From Hydrogenophaga taeniospiralis (lineage in GTDB: Bacteria; Pseudomonadota; Gammaproteobacteria; Burkholderiales; Burkholderiaceae_C): a stretch of 64,000 bases of DNA. This document shows, piece by piece, positions 1 through 7,634 of the stretch. A model generated the notes under the pieces. The model made no database searches. It saw only the letters and a program-made list of their open reading frames with translations, and had not been told where the DNA came from. Location of the stretch: assembly GCF_020510445.1 (NCBI RefSeq), contig NZ_JAHBAG010000001.1, positions 1,092,501 through 1,156,500 of the forward strand. The letters are read 5' to 3'. Position 1 is the first letter of the stretch, and every line of letters begins with the position of its first letter. The translations under genes were made by a program, and so were the position numbers.

Positions 1-111
1 AACGTGCTCGTCGTTGAGCCGCGTTACGCCGATCCGGTGTCGCTGGTGCACTACAAGAAGGTGATCGTCACCAAGGGTGCCATCGACCAGCTCAAGGAGA
101 TGTTCGCATGA
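1..111 (+). CDS. rplD: 50S ribosomal protein L4, C-terminal end (partial)
   Basis: Only the last 36 codons are inside the window; the gene enters from the left edge in frame 1. The residues (ending in [16 protein letters not shown]..) match the conserved C-terminus of L4, a 23S rRNA-binding protein that also autoregulates the S10 operon in some bacteria. The TGA stop overlaps the rplW start in an ATGA arrangement, which is the expected S10 gene order L3-L4-L23-L2. Confidence 0.9.
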   Translation, partial: NVLVVEPRYADPVSLVHYKKVIVTKGAIDQLKEMFA

Positions 112-422
112 GCGTCACGAAATACGACGAAGGCCGTCTGATGCAGGTCCTCGTGGCACCCATCGTGTCCGAGAAAGCCACGCAAGTCGCCGAGCAGACC
201 AACGCCGTGATGTTCAAGGTGTTGCGCGATGCTTCCAAGCCCGAGATCAAGGCCGCTGTTGAACTGATGTTCAAGGTGCAGGTCAAGGGTGTTTCCGTGC
301 TCAACCAGAAGGGCAAGTCCAAGCGTTTCGGCAAGACCATCGGTCGCCGCGACCACGTGCGCAAGGCCTATGTGACCTTGATGCCGGGCCAAGAGCTCAA
401 CTTTGGCGGGGAGGCTGTTTAA
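108..422 (+). CDS. rplW: 50S ribosomal protein L23
   Basis: A 104-residue protein of normal L23 length. It binds domain III of 23S rRNA near the peptide exit tunnel and is the docking site for trigger factor and SRP. The family hallmarks are present: an N-terminal APIVSEKAT segment, a central [15 protein letters not shown] segment, and a basic loop ([20 protein letters not shown]) before the final strand. The start overlaps the L4 stop by four bases, so translation is probably coupled. The rplB start lies two bases beyond its stop, consistent with one polycistronic S10 transcript. Confidence 0.98.
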   Translation: MSVTKYDEGRLMQVLVAPIVSEKATQVAEQTNAVMFKVLRDASKPEIKAAVELMFKVQVKGVSVLNQKGKSKRFGKTIGRRDHVRKAYVTLMPGQELNFGGEAV

Positions 423-424
423 TC

Positions 425-1249
425 ATGGCAGTTATCAAGATGAAACCGACTTCACCAGGCCGTCGCGGCATGGTGAAGGTCACGCGTGACCACCTCCACA
501 AGGGTGAAGGTTTTGCGCCGCTGCTGGAGCCTCAGTTCCAGAAGGCCGGCCGCAACAACAACGGTCACATCACCACCCGCCACAAAGGCGGTGGTCACAA
601 GCACCACTACCGTGTGGTGGATTTCCGTCGCAACAAGGACGGTATTCCGGCCAAGGTCGAACGCATCGAATACGACCCGAACCGCACCGCCCACATCGCG
701 CTGCTGTGCTACGCCGACGGCGAGCGCCGCTACATCATCGCCCCGCGCGGTGTTGAAGTCGGTGCCACGCTGTTGTCGGGTTCGGAGTCGCCGATTCGTG
801 TCGGCAACACCCTGCCGATCCGCAACATCCCGGTCGGTTCGACCATCCACTGCATCGAGCTGCAGGTTGGCAAGGGCGCGCAAATCGCCCGTTCCGCCGG
901 CGCCTCGGCCGTGCTGCTGGCACGCGAAGGCATCTACGCCCAGGTGCGCATGCGCTCGGGTGAAGTGCGCAAGGTCCACGTGGACTGCCGCGCCACCATC
1001 GGTGAAGTGTCCAACCAGGAACACAGCCTGCGTCAGCTGGGCAAGGCCGGTGTGAAGCGTCACATGGGCATTCGCCCGACCGTTCGCGGTACTGCGATGA
1101 ACCCGATCGACCACCCGCACGGTGGTGGTGAAGGCAAGACCGGCGAAGGCCGCGCTCCGGTGGATCCGTGGGGCAACCTGACCAAGGGCTATCGCACCCG
1201 CAACAACCGCCGCACGCAGTCGATGATCGTGTCGCGTCGCAAGAAGTAA
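425..1249 (+). CDS. rplB: 50S ribosomal protein L2
   Basis: 274 residues, the usual L2 length. L2 contacts the peptidyl-transferase region of 23S rRNA and is needed for subunit association. The N-terminal [10 protein letters not shown] and [22 protein letters not shown] segments, the OB-fold core, and the C-terminal signature [19 protein letters not shown], which carries the conserved histidine near the catalytic centre, are all visible. It sits between rplW and rpsS in the standard S10 order with only 12 bases before rpsS. Confidence 0.99.
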   Translation: MAVIKMKPTSPGRRGMVKVTRDHLHKGEGFAPLLEPQFQKAGRNNNGHITTRHKGGGHKHHYRVVDFRRNKDGIPAKVERIEYDPNRTAHIALLCYADGERRYIIAPRGVEVGATLLSGSESPIRVGNTLPIRNIPVGSTIHCIELQVGKGAQIARSAGASAVLLAREGIYAQVRMRSGEVRKVHVDCRATIGEVSNQEHSLRQLGKAGVKRHMGIRPTVRGTAMNPIDHPHGGGEGKTGEGRAPVDPWGNLTKGYRTRNNRRTQSMIVSRRKK

Positions 1250-1261
1250 AGGGTTGACAAC

Positions 1262-1537
1262 ATGACACGCTCACTCAAAAAAGGCCCCTTCGTTGACCAT
1301 CACCTGATGGCCAAAGTGGAAAAGGCCGTGTCCACCAAGGACAAAAAACCCGTCAAGACCTGGTCGCGTCGCTCCATGATCCTGCCCGATTTCATCGGGT
1401 TGACCATCGCCGTTCACAACGGCAAGCAGCACGTGCCCGTGTACATCACCGATCAGATGGTTGGACACAAGCTCGGCGAGTTCTCGCTGACGCGCACGTT
1501 CAAAGGCCATCCGGCCGATAAAAAAGCGAAGAAGTAA
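1262..1537 (+). CDS. rpsS: 30S ribosomal protein S19
   Basis: 91 residues, typical of S19, which binds the 3' major domain of 16S rRNA in the subunit head together with S13. It opens with the classic [14 protein letters not shown] block and contains [14 protein letters not shown] and the [16 protein letters not shown] signature near its C-terminus. It is flanked by rplB and rplV, as expected in the S10 operon. Confidence 0.99.
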   Translation: MTRSLKKGPFVDHHLMAKVEKAVSTKDKKPVKTWSRRSMILPDFIGLTIAVHNGKQHVPVYITDQMVGHKLGEFSLTRTFKGHPADKKAKK

Positions 1538-1546
1538 GGACCAACC

Positions 1547-1882
1547 ATGAGTACAGAAACCCGCTCTGTCGTTCGCGGCGTGCGCCTGTCGGTGGACAAA
1601 GGCCGACTGGTTGCCGACCTGATTCGCGGCAAAAAGGTCGACCAGGCCCTGAACATCCTGGCGTTCACGCAGAAGAAGGCCGCTGGCATCGTCAAGAAGG
1701 CCCTGGAGTCCGCCATCGCCAACGCTGAACACAACGACGGCGCCGACATCGACGAACTGAAGGTCACCACGATCTACGTCGAACAAGGTGCAACGCTCAA
1801 GCGCTTCTCGGCCCGCGCCAAAGGCCGCGGCAACCGCATCAGCAAACCCACGTGTCACATCTACGTGACGGTTGGCAACTGA
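1547..1882 (+). CDS. rplV: 50S ribosomal protein L22
   Basis: 111 residues, normal L22 length. L22 lines the nascent peptide exit tunnel; its extended loop is where macrolide-resistance changes arise in other bacteria. Visible family features are the [22 protein letters not shown]-terminal region, the [28 protein letters not shown] helix, and the tunnel loop [25 protein letters not shown]. No unusual insertion is seen in the loop. It sits ten bases after rpsS and sixteen before rpsC. Confidence 0.98.
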   Translation: MSTETRSVVRGVRLSVDKGRLVADLIRGKKVDQALNILAFTQKKAAGIVKKALESAIANAEHNDGADIDELKVTTIYVEQGATLKRFSARAKGRGNRISKPTCHIYVTVGN

Positions 1883-1897
1883 AGAGGTCACAGGAAT

Positions 1898-2773
1898 ATG
1901 GGACAGAAAATCAACCCGACCGGGTTCCGCCTCGCAGTTTCCCGCAACTGGGCCAGCCGTTGGTACGCCAGCAACCGCGATTTCGCGGGCATGCTGGCCG
2001 AAGACATCAAGGTGCGTGAGTACCTCAAGGCCAAGCTGAAGAATGCCGCCGTCTCGCGCGTCGTGATCGAGCGTCCTGCCAAGAACGCACGCATCACCAT
2101 CTACTCGGCACGTCCGGGTGTGGTGATCGGCAAGAAGGGCGAAGACATCGAGAAGCTGAAGAAAGAACTGGCCGCCAAGCTGGGCGTGCCGGTCGCGGTC
2201 AACATCGAGGAAGTGCGCAAGCCCGAAATCGATGCCAAGCTGATCGCCGACAGCATCACGCAGCAGCTCGAAAAGCGCATCATGTTCCGCCGCGCCATGA
2301 AGCGCGCGATGCAGAACGCCATGCGTCTGGGTGCCCTGGGCATCAAGATCATGTCGTCCGGTCGTCTCAACGGTATCGAAATCGCTCGCTGCGAGTGGTA
2401 CCGCGAAGGCCGCGTGCCGCTTCACACCCTGCGCGCCGACATCGACTACGGCACGTCCGAAGCCAAGACCACCTATGGCGTCATCGGCGTCAAGGTCTGG
2501 GTCTACAAGGGCGACACCCTGGGTCGCAACGATGCGCCCGTGGTCGCGGAAGCGCCGCGTTCCGAAGAAGAGCGCCGTCCGCGCGGTCCGCGCCGCGAGC
2601 GTCCGGCAGGTCCTCCTGCCCGCGCAGCGGTTCGCCGCCCTGGCGCCAATGCCGCCCCGGCCGATGGCAGCGACAAGCCTGCCGAAGCCACGGGTGGTGA
2701 CACCAAACCCGCCGTTAAGCGCGTTCGTAAAGACGCACCCGCATCTGCAGCTGCGGACGGCAAAGGAGAATAA
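1898..2773 (+). CDS. rpsC: 30S ribosomal protein S3 with long basic/Pro-Ala tail
   Basis: 291 residues, about 58 longer than E. coli S3 (233). S3 is a head protein at the mRNA entry channel with helicase-like activity. The KH domain ([17 protein letters not shown], about residues 75-91) and the C-terminal S3 domain ([23 protein letters not shown]) are intact. From about residue 215 onward the chain becomes a low-complexity extension rich in Arg, Pro and Ala, ending acidic. I know of long S3 tails in Burkholderiales, so this is probably lineage-typical and not a frameshift; the ORF is open and the rplP start follows two bases after the stop. Confidence 0.98.
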   Translation: MGQKINPTGFRLAVSRNWASRWYASNRDFAGMLAEDIKVREYLKAKLKNAAVSRVVIERPAKNARITIYSARPGVVIGKKGEDIEKLKKELAAKLGVPVAVNIEEVRKPEIDAKLIADSITQQLEKRIMFRRAMKRAMQNAMRLGALGIKIMSSGRLNGIEIARCEWYREGRVPLHTLRADIDYGTSEAKTTYGVIGVKVWVYKGDTLGRNDAPVVAEAPRSEEERRPRGPRRERPAGPPARAAVRRPGANAAPADGSDKPAEATGGDTKPAVKRVRKDAPASAAADGKGE

Positions 2774-2775
2774 AC

Positions 2776-3192
2776 ATGTTGCAACCCGCTCGTCGCAAGT
2801 ACCGTAAAGAGCAAAAAGGACGCAACACGGGCGTCGCCACCAGTGGCGCCACCGTGGCGTTCGGCGACTTCGGTCTGAAGTCCACCGACCGCGGCCGTCT
2901 GACGGCCCGCCAGATCGAAGCCGCACGCCGTGCCATTTCCCGTCACGTCAAGCGTGGCGGCCGCATCTGGATCCGCGTGTTCCCGGACAAGCCGATCTCC
3001 CAGAAGCCCGCCGAGGTCCGTATGGGCAACGGCAAGGGTTCGGTGGAGTACTACGTGGCTGAGATCCAGCCCGGCAAGGTGCTCTACGAGATCGTGGGTG
3101 TGCCCGAGCAGCTGGCGCGCGAAGCGTTCACGCTGGCCGCCGCCAAGCTTCCACTGCGCACCACGTTCGTGACGCGCCTGTTGGGTCAGTGA
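2776..3192 (+). CDS. rplP: 50S ribosomal protein L16
   Basis: 138 residues, the standard L16 length. L16 organises the A-site tRNA corridor and elbow contacts on the large subunit. The N-terminal [17 protein letters not shown] segment, [14 protein letters not shown], the [13 protein letters not shown] loop and the C-terminal [12 protein letters not shown] segment are the family signature. It follows rpsC by two bases and precedes rpmC, the conserved L16-L29-S17 gene order. Confidence 0.99.
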   Translation: MLQPARRKYRKEQKGRNTGVATSGATVAFGDFGLKSTDRGRLTARQIEAARRAISRHVKRGGRIWIRVFPDKPISQKPAEVRMGNGKGSVEYYVAEIQPGKVLYEIVGVPEQLAREAFTLAAAKLPLRTTFVTRLLGQ

Positions 3193-3208
3193 TTCAGGAG
3201 AACACAAG

Positions 3209-3415
3209 ATGAAAACTGCTGAACTGCGCCAAAAGGATGTGGCCGGCCTCGAAGCCGAAGTGAAATCGCTGCAAAAGGCCCACTTCGGTCTGCGCATGCA
3301 AAAAGCCACGCAACAACTCAACAACAACGCCACGCTGGGCGACACCCGTCGCGCGATTGCCCGAGCCAAGACCATCCTGGCCGAGAAGCAGCGTGCTGCG
3401 GCCACGGCCAAATAA
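3209..3415 (+). CDS. rpmC: 50S ribosomal protein L29
   Basis: 68 residues, typical of L29, a two-helix hairpin protein bound near the exit tunnel next to L23. The sequence shows the expected N-terminal [14 protein letters not shown] helix and the [30 protein letters not shown] helix with the conserved R.IAR.KT motif. It has a clear purine-rich ribosome-binding site (caggag) upstream and ends just before the rpsQ ribosome-binding site. Confidence 0.98.
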   Translation: MKTAELRQKDVAGLEAEVKSLQKAHFGLRMQKATQQLNNNATLGDTRRAIARAKTILAEKQRAAATAK

Positions 3416-3424
3416 GGAGTGACC

Positions 3425-3694
3425 ATGACGGAAGCTAAAACATCCCTCAAGCGCACCTTGGTTGGCAAGGTGGTCAGCGACAAGCGTGCCAAGACCGTGA
3501 CGGTTCTGGTCGAGCGCCGTGTGAAGCACGAGCTCTACGACAAGATCGTTGCCAAGTCGAGCAAGTACCACGCACACGACGAAAACGGCGAATACAAGAC
3601 GGGCGACGTGATCGAGATCACCGAAAGCCGTCCGCTGTCCAAGACGAAGAACTGGGTGGCCACGCGTCTGGTGCAGAAAGCCGCACTGGTGTAA
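3425..3694 (+). CDS. rpsQ: 30S ribosomal protein S17
   Basis: 89 residues from the ATG at 3425. An in-frame GTG at 3419 exists, but AAGGAG at 3413-3418 places the ribosome-binding site correctly for 3425. S17 is an OB-fold protein that binds 16S rRNA helices 7 and 11 early in 30S assembly. The features [38 protein letters not shown] and [18 protein letters not shown] are diagnostic. It is the last gene of this transcript: a strong terminator follows, and rplN, the usual next gene, is absent from the window. Confidence 0.97.
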   Translation: MTEAKTSLKRTLVGKVVSDKRAKTVTVLVERRVKHELYDKIVAKSSKYHAHDENGEYKTGDVIEITESRPLSKTKNWVATRLVQKAALV

Positions 3695-3725
3695 GCCTCT
3701 TTGTGCTGCGTGCAGCACGGATCTG

Positions 3726-3754
3726 AAAAGCGACCGACAATCCGGTCGCTTTTT
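3726..3754 (+). terminator. Intrinsic terminator after rpsQ
   Basis: An 11-bp perfect stem (AAAAGCGACCG with CGGTCGCTTTT) closes a six-base loop and runs into a T-rich tract that continues to about 3760. It lies 31 bases after the rpsQ stop and ends the S10 ribosomal transcript before the peroxiredoxin gene. Confidence 0.9.
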
Positions 3755-3824
3755 CTTTTTCCGGCCCCCCAGTTTTGCGGGGCCACCACTGGCCTGAGGG
3801 CCTTATCTGTACGAGGAGCGACAC

Positions 3825-4337
3825 ATGATCCAGGTGGGAGACAAGATTCCGGCGGCCACGCTGATGGAGTACGTCGAGGTGGAAGGCAATGGCTGCAGCA
3901 TCGGTCCGAATCCGGTCGATACGCAGAAGGCCAGTGCGGGCAAGACCATCGCCGTGTTTGGTTTGCCCGGTGCGTTCACGCCCACCTGCTCGGCCAAGCA
4001 TGTGCCCGGTTATGTGGAGCAGTTCGACGCGTTCAAAGCGGCGGGCGTGGACGAAATCTGGTGCCTGAGCGTGAACGATGCGTTCGTCATGGGGGCCTGG
4101 GCCCGCGACCAGAAGACCGGCGACAAGGTTCGCATGCTCGGTGACGGCGATGCCGCTTTCGCCAAGGCCACCGGCCTGACGCTGGACCTGACGGGCAAAG
4201 GCCTGGGTCTGCGCAGCAACCGCTATTCCATGCTGGTCAAGGATGGCGTGGTGCAGACGCTGAACATCGAGGGGCCTGGCAAGTTCGAAGTGAGCGACGC
4301 AGCTACCTTGCTGGCACAGGCACGCGCGGCCGGCTGA
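3825..4337 (+). CDS. Peroxiredoxin, Prx5/AhpE-like thioredoxin-fold peroxidase
   Basis: 170 residues with no signal peptide, so cytosolic. The motif GAFTPTCSAKHVPGY is characteristic of the Prx5 (atypical 2-Cys or 1-Cys) family; Cys55 is the expected peroxidatic cysteine, with the conserved Pro and Thr before it. Cys80 lies in DEIWCLSVND and Cys24 in the N-terminal region; whether either resolves the disulfide cannot be read from sequence. These enzymes reduce hydrogen peroxide and organic hydroperoxides at the expense of glutathione/glutaredoxin or thioredoxin. It is monocistronic, between two terminators. Confidence 0.93.
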   Translation: MIQVGDKIPAATLMEYVEVEGNGCSIGPNPVDTQKASAGKTIAVFGLPGAFTPTCSAKHVPGYVEQFDAFKAAGVDEIWCLSVNDAFVMGAWARDQKTGDKVRMLGDGDAAFAKATGLTLDLTGKGLGLRSNRYSMLVKDGVVQTLNIEGPGKFEVSDAATLLAQARAAG

Positions 4338-4354
4338 GTTTTCTGAAGAACCCG

Positions 4355-4395
4355 AAAGAGGGGGCAGATCGCCATCGGCGGTCTGCCCCCTCTTT
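4355..4395. terminator. Bidirectional intrinsic terminator
   Basis: A 14-bp perfect stem (AAAGAGGGGGCAGA paired with TCTGCCCCCTCTTT) with T-runs on the plus side and A-runs on the other lies between the convergent peroxiredoxin and GNAT genes, so it can serve both. Confidence 0.88.
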
Positions 4396-4415
4396 TTCAT
4401 GATCGTGCCCGTGGG

Positions 4416-4913
4416 TCACAAAGCGACTTTGAGGTAGTGCGCACCGGGCAAGGGGTTGTGGTAGTAGGGCGGAACCTCGATGAAGCCGGCTTCCTGGTAA
4501 AGCGCGCGTGCGGCTTCCATGTCGCTCAGGGTGTCGAGCAGCATGGTGGTGTAGCCGGCCAACTGCGCGCGCGACATGATCTGCTCGACCAGTTGCCGGC
4601 CCAGTCCGAAACCGCGAAACGCGCGACGCACGAACAGGCGTTTCATTTCACAGGCGTTGAGGTGGTCGCTGTTGGCCAGCGGGCGAAACGCGCAGCAACC
4701 CGCGGGCGCGCCGTCCACCCGTGCCAGCATCAAGCCACCCGCCGGTTCAGCGTATTCGCCGGGCAAATGGTCGAGTTCGGTCGCGAAACCCTGGAAACAC
4801 AGATCAATGCCCAAATCGGCCTGGTAGTCGAGGAAAAGCGCTCGCGCGGCTTCGATATCTTCCGGGGTTTGGGCCAGGTGCAGGGTGATCTCGGCGGAAG
4901 CGGGCTCGGTCAT
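4416..4913 (-). CDS. GNAT-family N-acetyltransferase
   Basis: 165 residues from the ATG at 4913 (MTEPASAEI..); an upstream in-frame start at 5018 would add a basic, poorly structured leader and is less likely. The acetyl-CoA pyrophosphate loop appears as R.FRGFGLGRQLVEQIM after the beta-4 strand EMKRLFV, and the later strand TTMLLDTLSDMEAARALYQEAGFIEV is the typical GNAT C-terminal half. The substrate cannot be named from sequence. It is convergent with the peroxiredoxin gene across a shared terminator and lies just downstream of the cytochrome b561 gene on the same strand. Confidence 0.88.
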   Translation of the reverse strand: MTEPASAEITLHLAQTPEDIEAARALFLDYQADLGIDLCFQGFATELDHLPGEYAEPAGGLMLARVDGAPAGCCAFRPLANSDHLNACEMKRLFVRRAFRGFGLGRQLVEQIMSRAQLAGYTTMLLDTLSDMEAARALYQEAGFIEVPPYYHNPLPGAHYLKVAL

Positions 4914-4995
4914 GGACACGACAGGATGCGACGGGGCATCGGTGGAAGTCAGTCGGCCTGAGACTATACGACAAGGCGTGCGGGGCCGGCGCAGG

Positions 4996-5673
4996 TCAAA
5001 AGGCCGTGGCCACCCCAAGCCCGACCAGCCTGTTCACCGCCACCGCACACAGCGTCAACACGGCCAACGCGAGCAGGCGGGTGCGCGTCGTGTCCCGCGC
5101 GCTGGGCACGGGAGTCCGCACCTGCTTGTCGCCGTCGATCATGGGCCGGACCAGCCGCTCCTTCTTGACCAGCTTGTAGTAGCCGATGGCCAGCAGATGC
5201 AAGGCAACGAGCACCAACACAAACAGCTTGCCGACGCTCTTGTGGTAACTGGTGGCCAGGCTCACGGTGTCGCCCGAGACCCAGGCCACCAGCGGGCCTG
5301 TGAAGGCGATCTCGTCGTCGCTGAACAGGCCGGTACCGACCTGGGCCAGCAGGATGGCCAGCAAGGCGAACACCGACAGGGCGCCCAGCGGGTTGTGGCC
5401 GACCCGGTGCTCGGGGCTGCGGGACCGACCCCGGAGATACGACCACACCACGCGCGGCGCATAGGCAAAACTGGAAAAACGCGACCAGTGTCCGCCCACA
5501 AACCCCCACACCAGGCGAAACAGCAGCAGGGTCAGGACGGCATAGCCCACGCGCAGATGCCAGTTCATCCAGTTGCCGCCGACATTGGCGGTGATGAGTT
5601 GAGCGACGACACAGACCGCCAGCACCCAATGAAACAGGCGGGTGGGCAGGTCCCAGACGCGAACGGTGTGCAT
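4996..5673 (-). CDS. Cytochrome b561-type membrane protein (Ni/Fe-hydrogenase cytochrome b-like)
   Basis: 225 residues from ATG 5673 (MHTVRVWDLPTRLFHW..). The opening RVWDLPTRLFHWVLA is the signature of the di-heme b-type cytochromes that anchor hydrogenases and formate dehydrogenases or pair with soluble c-type cytochromes. Four hydrophobic segments are visible, with histidines in the first (LFHW), second (WHLRVGYA) and third/fourth (SYHKSVGK, ALHLLAIG) positions suitable for two hemes; a fifth short hydrophobic stretch ends the protein. It is divergently arranged with the cytochrome c' gene, an association common in beta- and gammaproteobacteria that suggests the two exchange electrons. Confidence 0.9.
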   Translation of the reverse strand: MHTVRVWDLPTRLFHWVLAVCVVAQLITANVGGNWMNWHLRVGYAVLTLLLFRLVWGFVGGHWSRFSSFAYAPRVVWSYLRGRSRSPEHRVGHNPLGALSVFALLAILLAQVGTGLFSDDEIAFTGPLVAWVSGDTVSLATSYHKSVGKLFVLVLVALHLLAIGYYKLVKKERLVRPMIDGDKQVRTPVPSARDTTRTRLLALAVLTLCAVAVNRLVGLGVATAF

Positions 5674-5821
5674 GGCAACGCTCCCGGAAATCGGCGGACA
5701 CCGATTATGGAGAAGTTCGGGCGAACCGGGCCCGCTCGGAACCAAAGCGCCTGACTTGCACTCAGGGCGTTGTGGCGCCCCACGCCCCCATCCTGGTCAC
5801 ATCTGCCGCAAAGGAGTTCAC

Positions 5822-6274
5822 ATGAAGGCTCTCGCATCGCTTGCATTGGTCATTCCCCTGGTCGGACTGTCTGCGCCCGCCATGGCGCAGTTCCAGAAAG
5901 CCGAGGACGCCGTCAAATACCGGAAATCGGTCATGACGGTCTTGGGCCATCACTTTGGTCGAATCGGCGCCATGGCCAACGGACGGGTGCCGTTCGATGC
6001 CAAGGTGGCGGCCGACAACGCCGCACTCGTGGAGACGCTGAGCAAGTTGCCATTCGTGGCCTTCGCTGAAGGCACCGACAAGGGTGAAACCCGGGCCAAA
6101 CCCGAGATCTGGACCGACCAGACCAAGTTCAAACAGGCGGCCGAGAAGATGCAGACCGAGGTGGCCAGACTGTCGGCCGCGGCGAAGACCGGCAGCCTGG
6201 ACAGCGTGAAAGCGGCCTTTGGTGCCGCGGGAGAAAGCTGCAAGGCTTGCCACGACGCGTTCCGCAAGGAGTGA
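5822..6274 (+). CDS. Cytochrome c' (periplasmic)
   Basis: 150 residues from ATG 5822, preceded by AAGGAG. A signal peptide with cleavage after APAMA is clear, so the protein is periplasmic. A single heme-binding motif CKACH lies at the extreme C-terminus, as in cytochromes c', and the sequence predicts a four-helix bundle (FQKAEDAVKYRKSVM.., helices with FKQAAEKMQTEVARL). Members of the family bind NO or CO at a five-coordinate heme and can protect against nitrosative stress. The neighbouring divergent b561 gene is the probable membrane partner. The upstream in-frame extension to 5642 is non-conserved in appearance. Confidence 0.95.
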   Translation: MKALASLALVIPLVGLSAPAMAQFQKAEDAVKYRKSVMTVLGHHFGRIGAMANGRVPFDAKVAADNAALVETLSKLPFVAFAEGTDKGETRAKPEIWTDQTKFKQAAEKMQTEVARLSAAAKTGSLDSVKAAFGAAGESCKACHDAFRKE

Positions 6275-6311
6275 GAGACCGGGCGCCGAGCCCGATGGAT
6301 GCCGGAAAATC

Positions 6312-6352
6312 AAAGAGGGGCTGACGTCGTGCAACGTCAGCCCCTCTTTTTT
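6312..6352. terminator. Bidirectional intrinsic terminator
   Basis: A 16-bp perfect stem (AAAGAGGGGCTGACGT with its complement) around a six-base loop, followed by a T-run, separates the convergent cytochrome c' and TlpA-like genes. Confidence 0.9.
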
Positions 6353-6371
6353 GGGTGGTATGTCCTTGGAG

Positions 6372-6896
6372 TCAGCTCTGGGCCAGCAGTTCTTCGATCA
6401 GGCTGTGCAGGGCGGTGAAATCGGGTTCGCCCACGAAGCGCTTCACGATGCGGCCCTGTTTGTCCACCAGGTAGGTGGTGGGCGTGAGCCGGACGTCGCC
6501 CCAGCTCTTGGCCAGCTCACCCGTGTTGTCAAACGCCACCTTGAAAGGCAACTGCCGGGTCTGGGCGAAATTGAGCACCCAGGCCGGCGGGTCGTAGCTC
6601 ATGGCCACCGCGACGGTTTCGAAACCCTGGTTTTTGTACTTGTTGTGGGTGTTGACCAGCGAGGGCATTTCCTTCACACAGGTCACGCAGGTGGTGGCCC
6701 AGAAGTTCACCAGGGTCACCTTGCCCTTGAGGTCGGCGGTGGTGACGGTCGCGCCATCGAGCAGCACGAAGGTGGATGCCGGAGCCTCTTCCCGCGCCGC
6801 GCAACCGGTCAGGACCAGCACCACGGAGGCGCTCAGCGCCAGCAGCATGGACAAAAACGGGCGCCGTGAAGCCTGGGGGCGGAATGCGTGGGTCAT
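6372..6896 (-). CDS. TlpA-like thiol-disulfide oxidoreductase lipoprotein
   Basis: 174 residues. A lipoprotein-type signal ends at VLVLTGCAA, so the protein is probably lipid-anchored and faces the periplasm. The thioredoxin fold is of the TlpA/ResA class: the active site is WATTCVTC, followed by K.MPSL, and the conserved cis-proline region is LTPTTYLVDKQGRI. Such proteins keep apo-cytochrome cysteines reduced for heme attachment or take part in copper/cytochrome oxidase assembly. It lies next to cytochrome genes, but no cytochrome c maturation genes are in the window. Confidence 0.9.
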   Translation of the reverse strand: MTHAFRPQASRRPFLSMLLALSASVVLVLTGCAAREEAPASTFVLLDGATVTTADLKGKVTLVNFWATTCVTCVKEMPSLVNTHNKYKNQGFETVAVAMSYDPPAWVLNFAQTRQLPFKVAFDNTGELAKSWGDVRLTPTTYLVDKQGRIVKRFVGEPDFTALHSLIEELLAQS

Positions 6897-7138
6897 GGTC
6901 GGGGTTCGGCGGGAAGGACGGTGTTTGGCGATGCCCGGCAGATCGATCGGGGGCGCGAAACGTATCGCTTTGAGATCGTCTTGCTCGCAGGGAGTTCAAT
7001 CCCCATCCACGCCTGGGTTGGCAGTTTAACGAATCGGGCATCGCCCGTGTCTGCGTCAGGTCAAGCACCCGGCACGGGAGTGGCGCCGGAAACGGGGTGT
7101 GTGTCCGGTGCCAATCGATGGATCATCGCAGTGTATGC

Positions 7139-7591
7139 TCACTTCAACGCTTTGCGGGCCGTGGCCAGGCGCGCGTCCAGGTACTCGCCGTAGAAGTCGG
7201 GCACGGCCACGCCGACCAGCCGTTCGGCCAGTTCGCGCCCGTCCAGCCCCAGGAACAAGACCGTGGGTGCAAAACGCGCCTTCCACCGCCGTGCCTGCTC
7301 AGCCGGGGTGGTGTTTTCGCCGTCGAAGCCCTGCAGGTTGCTGGTGCGGTCCCGGATGTCGATCTGCACCGCGTGCACCAGGCCCTCGCGCCGCAGGGGC
7401 AGCAGGTGGTGATTGCGCACCAGGTCGCAGTATGGGCAGCCCGACAGCGTGGTCATGACCACCAGCGGTTCGCCGCGTGCGGCGGCGGCCTGGCCGGCCG
7501 CGCGCAGGGACGCCGGGCTGGGCAGCGCGGTCGAAACGAGCGGCGCCGATCCGGAGGTGGGCGTCTTGGAGAATGTGGCGGATGGGCTCAT
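7139..7591 (-). CDS. Thioredoxin-fold protein (SoxW/DsbC-like)
   Basis: 150 residues from ATG 7591; an alternative TTG start at 7642 would overlap the stop of the upstream CoA-transferase gene and give 167 residues. Neither version has an obvious signal peptide, although the Ala/Pro-rich N-terminus is unstructured. The redox motif is SGCPYC in a context like SoxW or DsbC/G (VVMTTLSGCPYC..VRNHHL), and the C-terminal half has the cis-Pro segment FAPTVLFLG.DGRELAERLVG. It probably reduces or exchanges disulfides; the substrate is unknown. It is co-directional with the CoA-transferase. Confidence 0.8.
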   Translation of the reverse strand: MSPSATFSKTPTSGSAPLVSTALPSPASLRAAGQAAAARGEPLVVMTTLSGCPYCDLVRNHHLLPLRREGLVHAVQIDIRDRTSNLQGFDGENTTPAEQARRWKARFAPTVLFLGLDGRELAERLVGVAVPDFYGEYLDARLATARKALK

Positions 7592-7634
7592 GGGCGGGGC
7601 GGCTTGAGGTGGTGGGGCGGTCGCGGCGTCCGCT

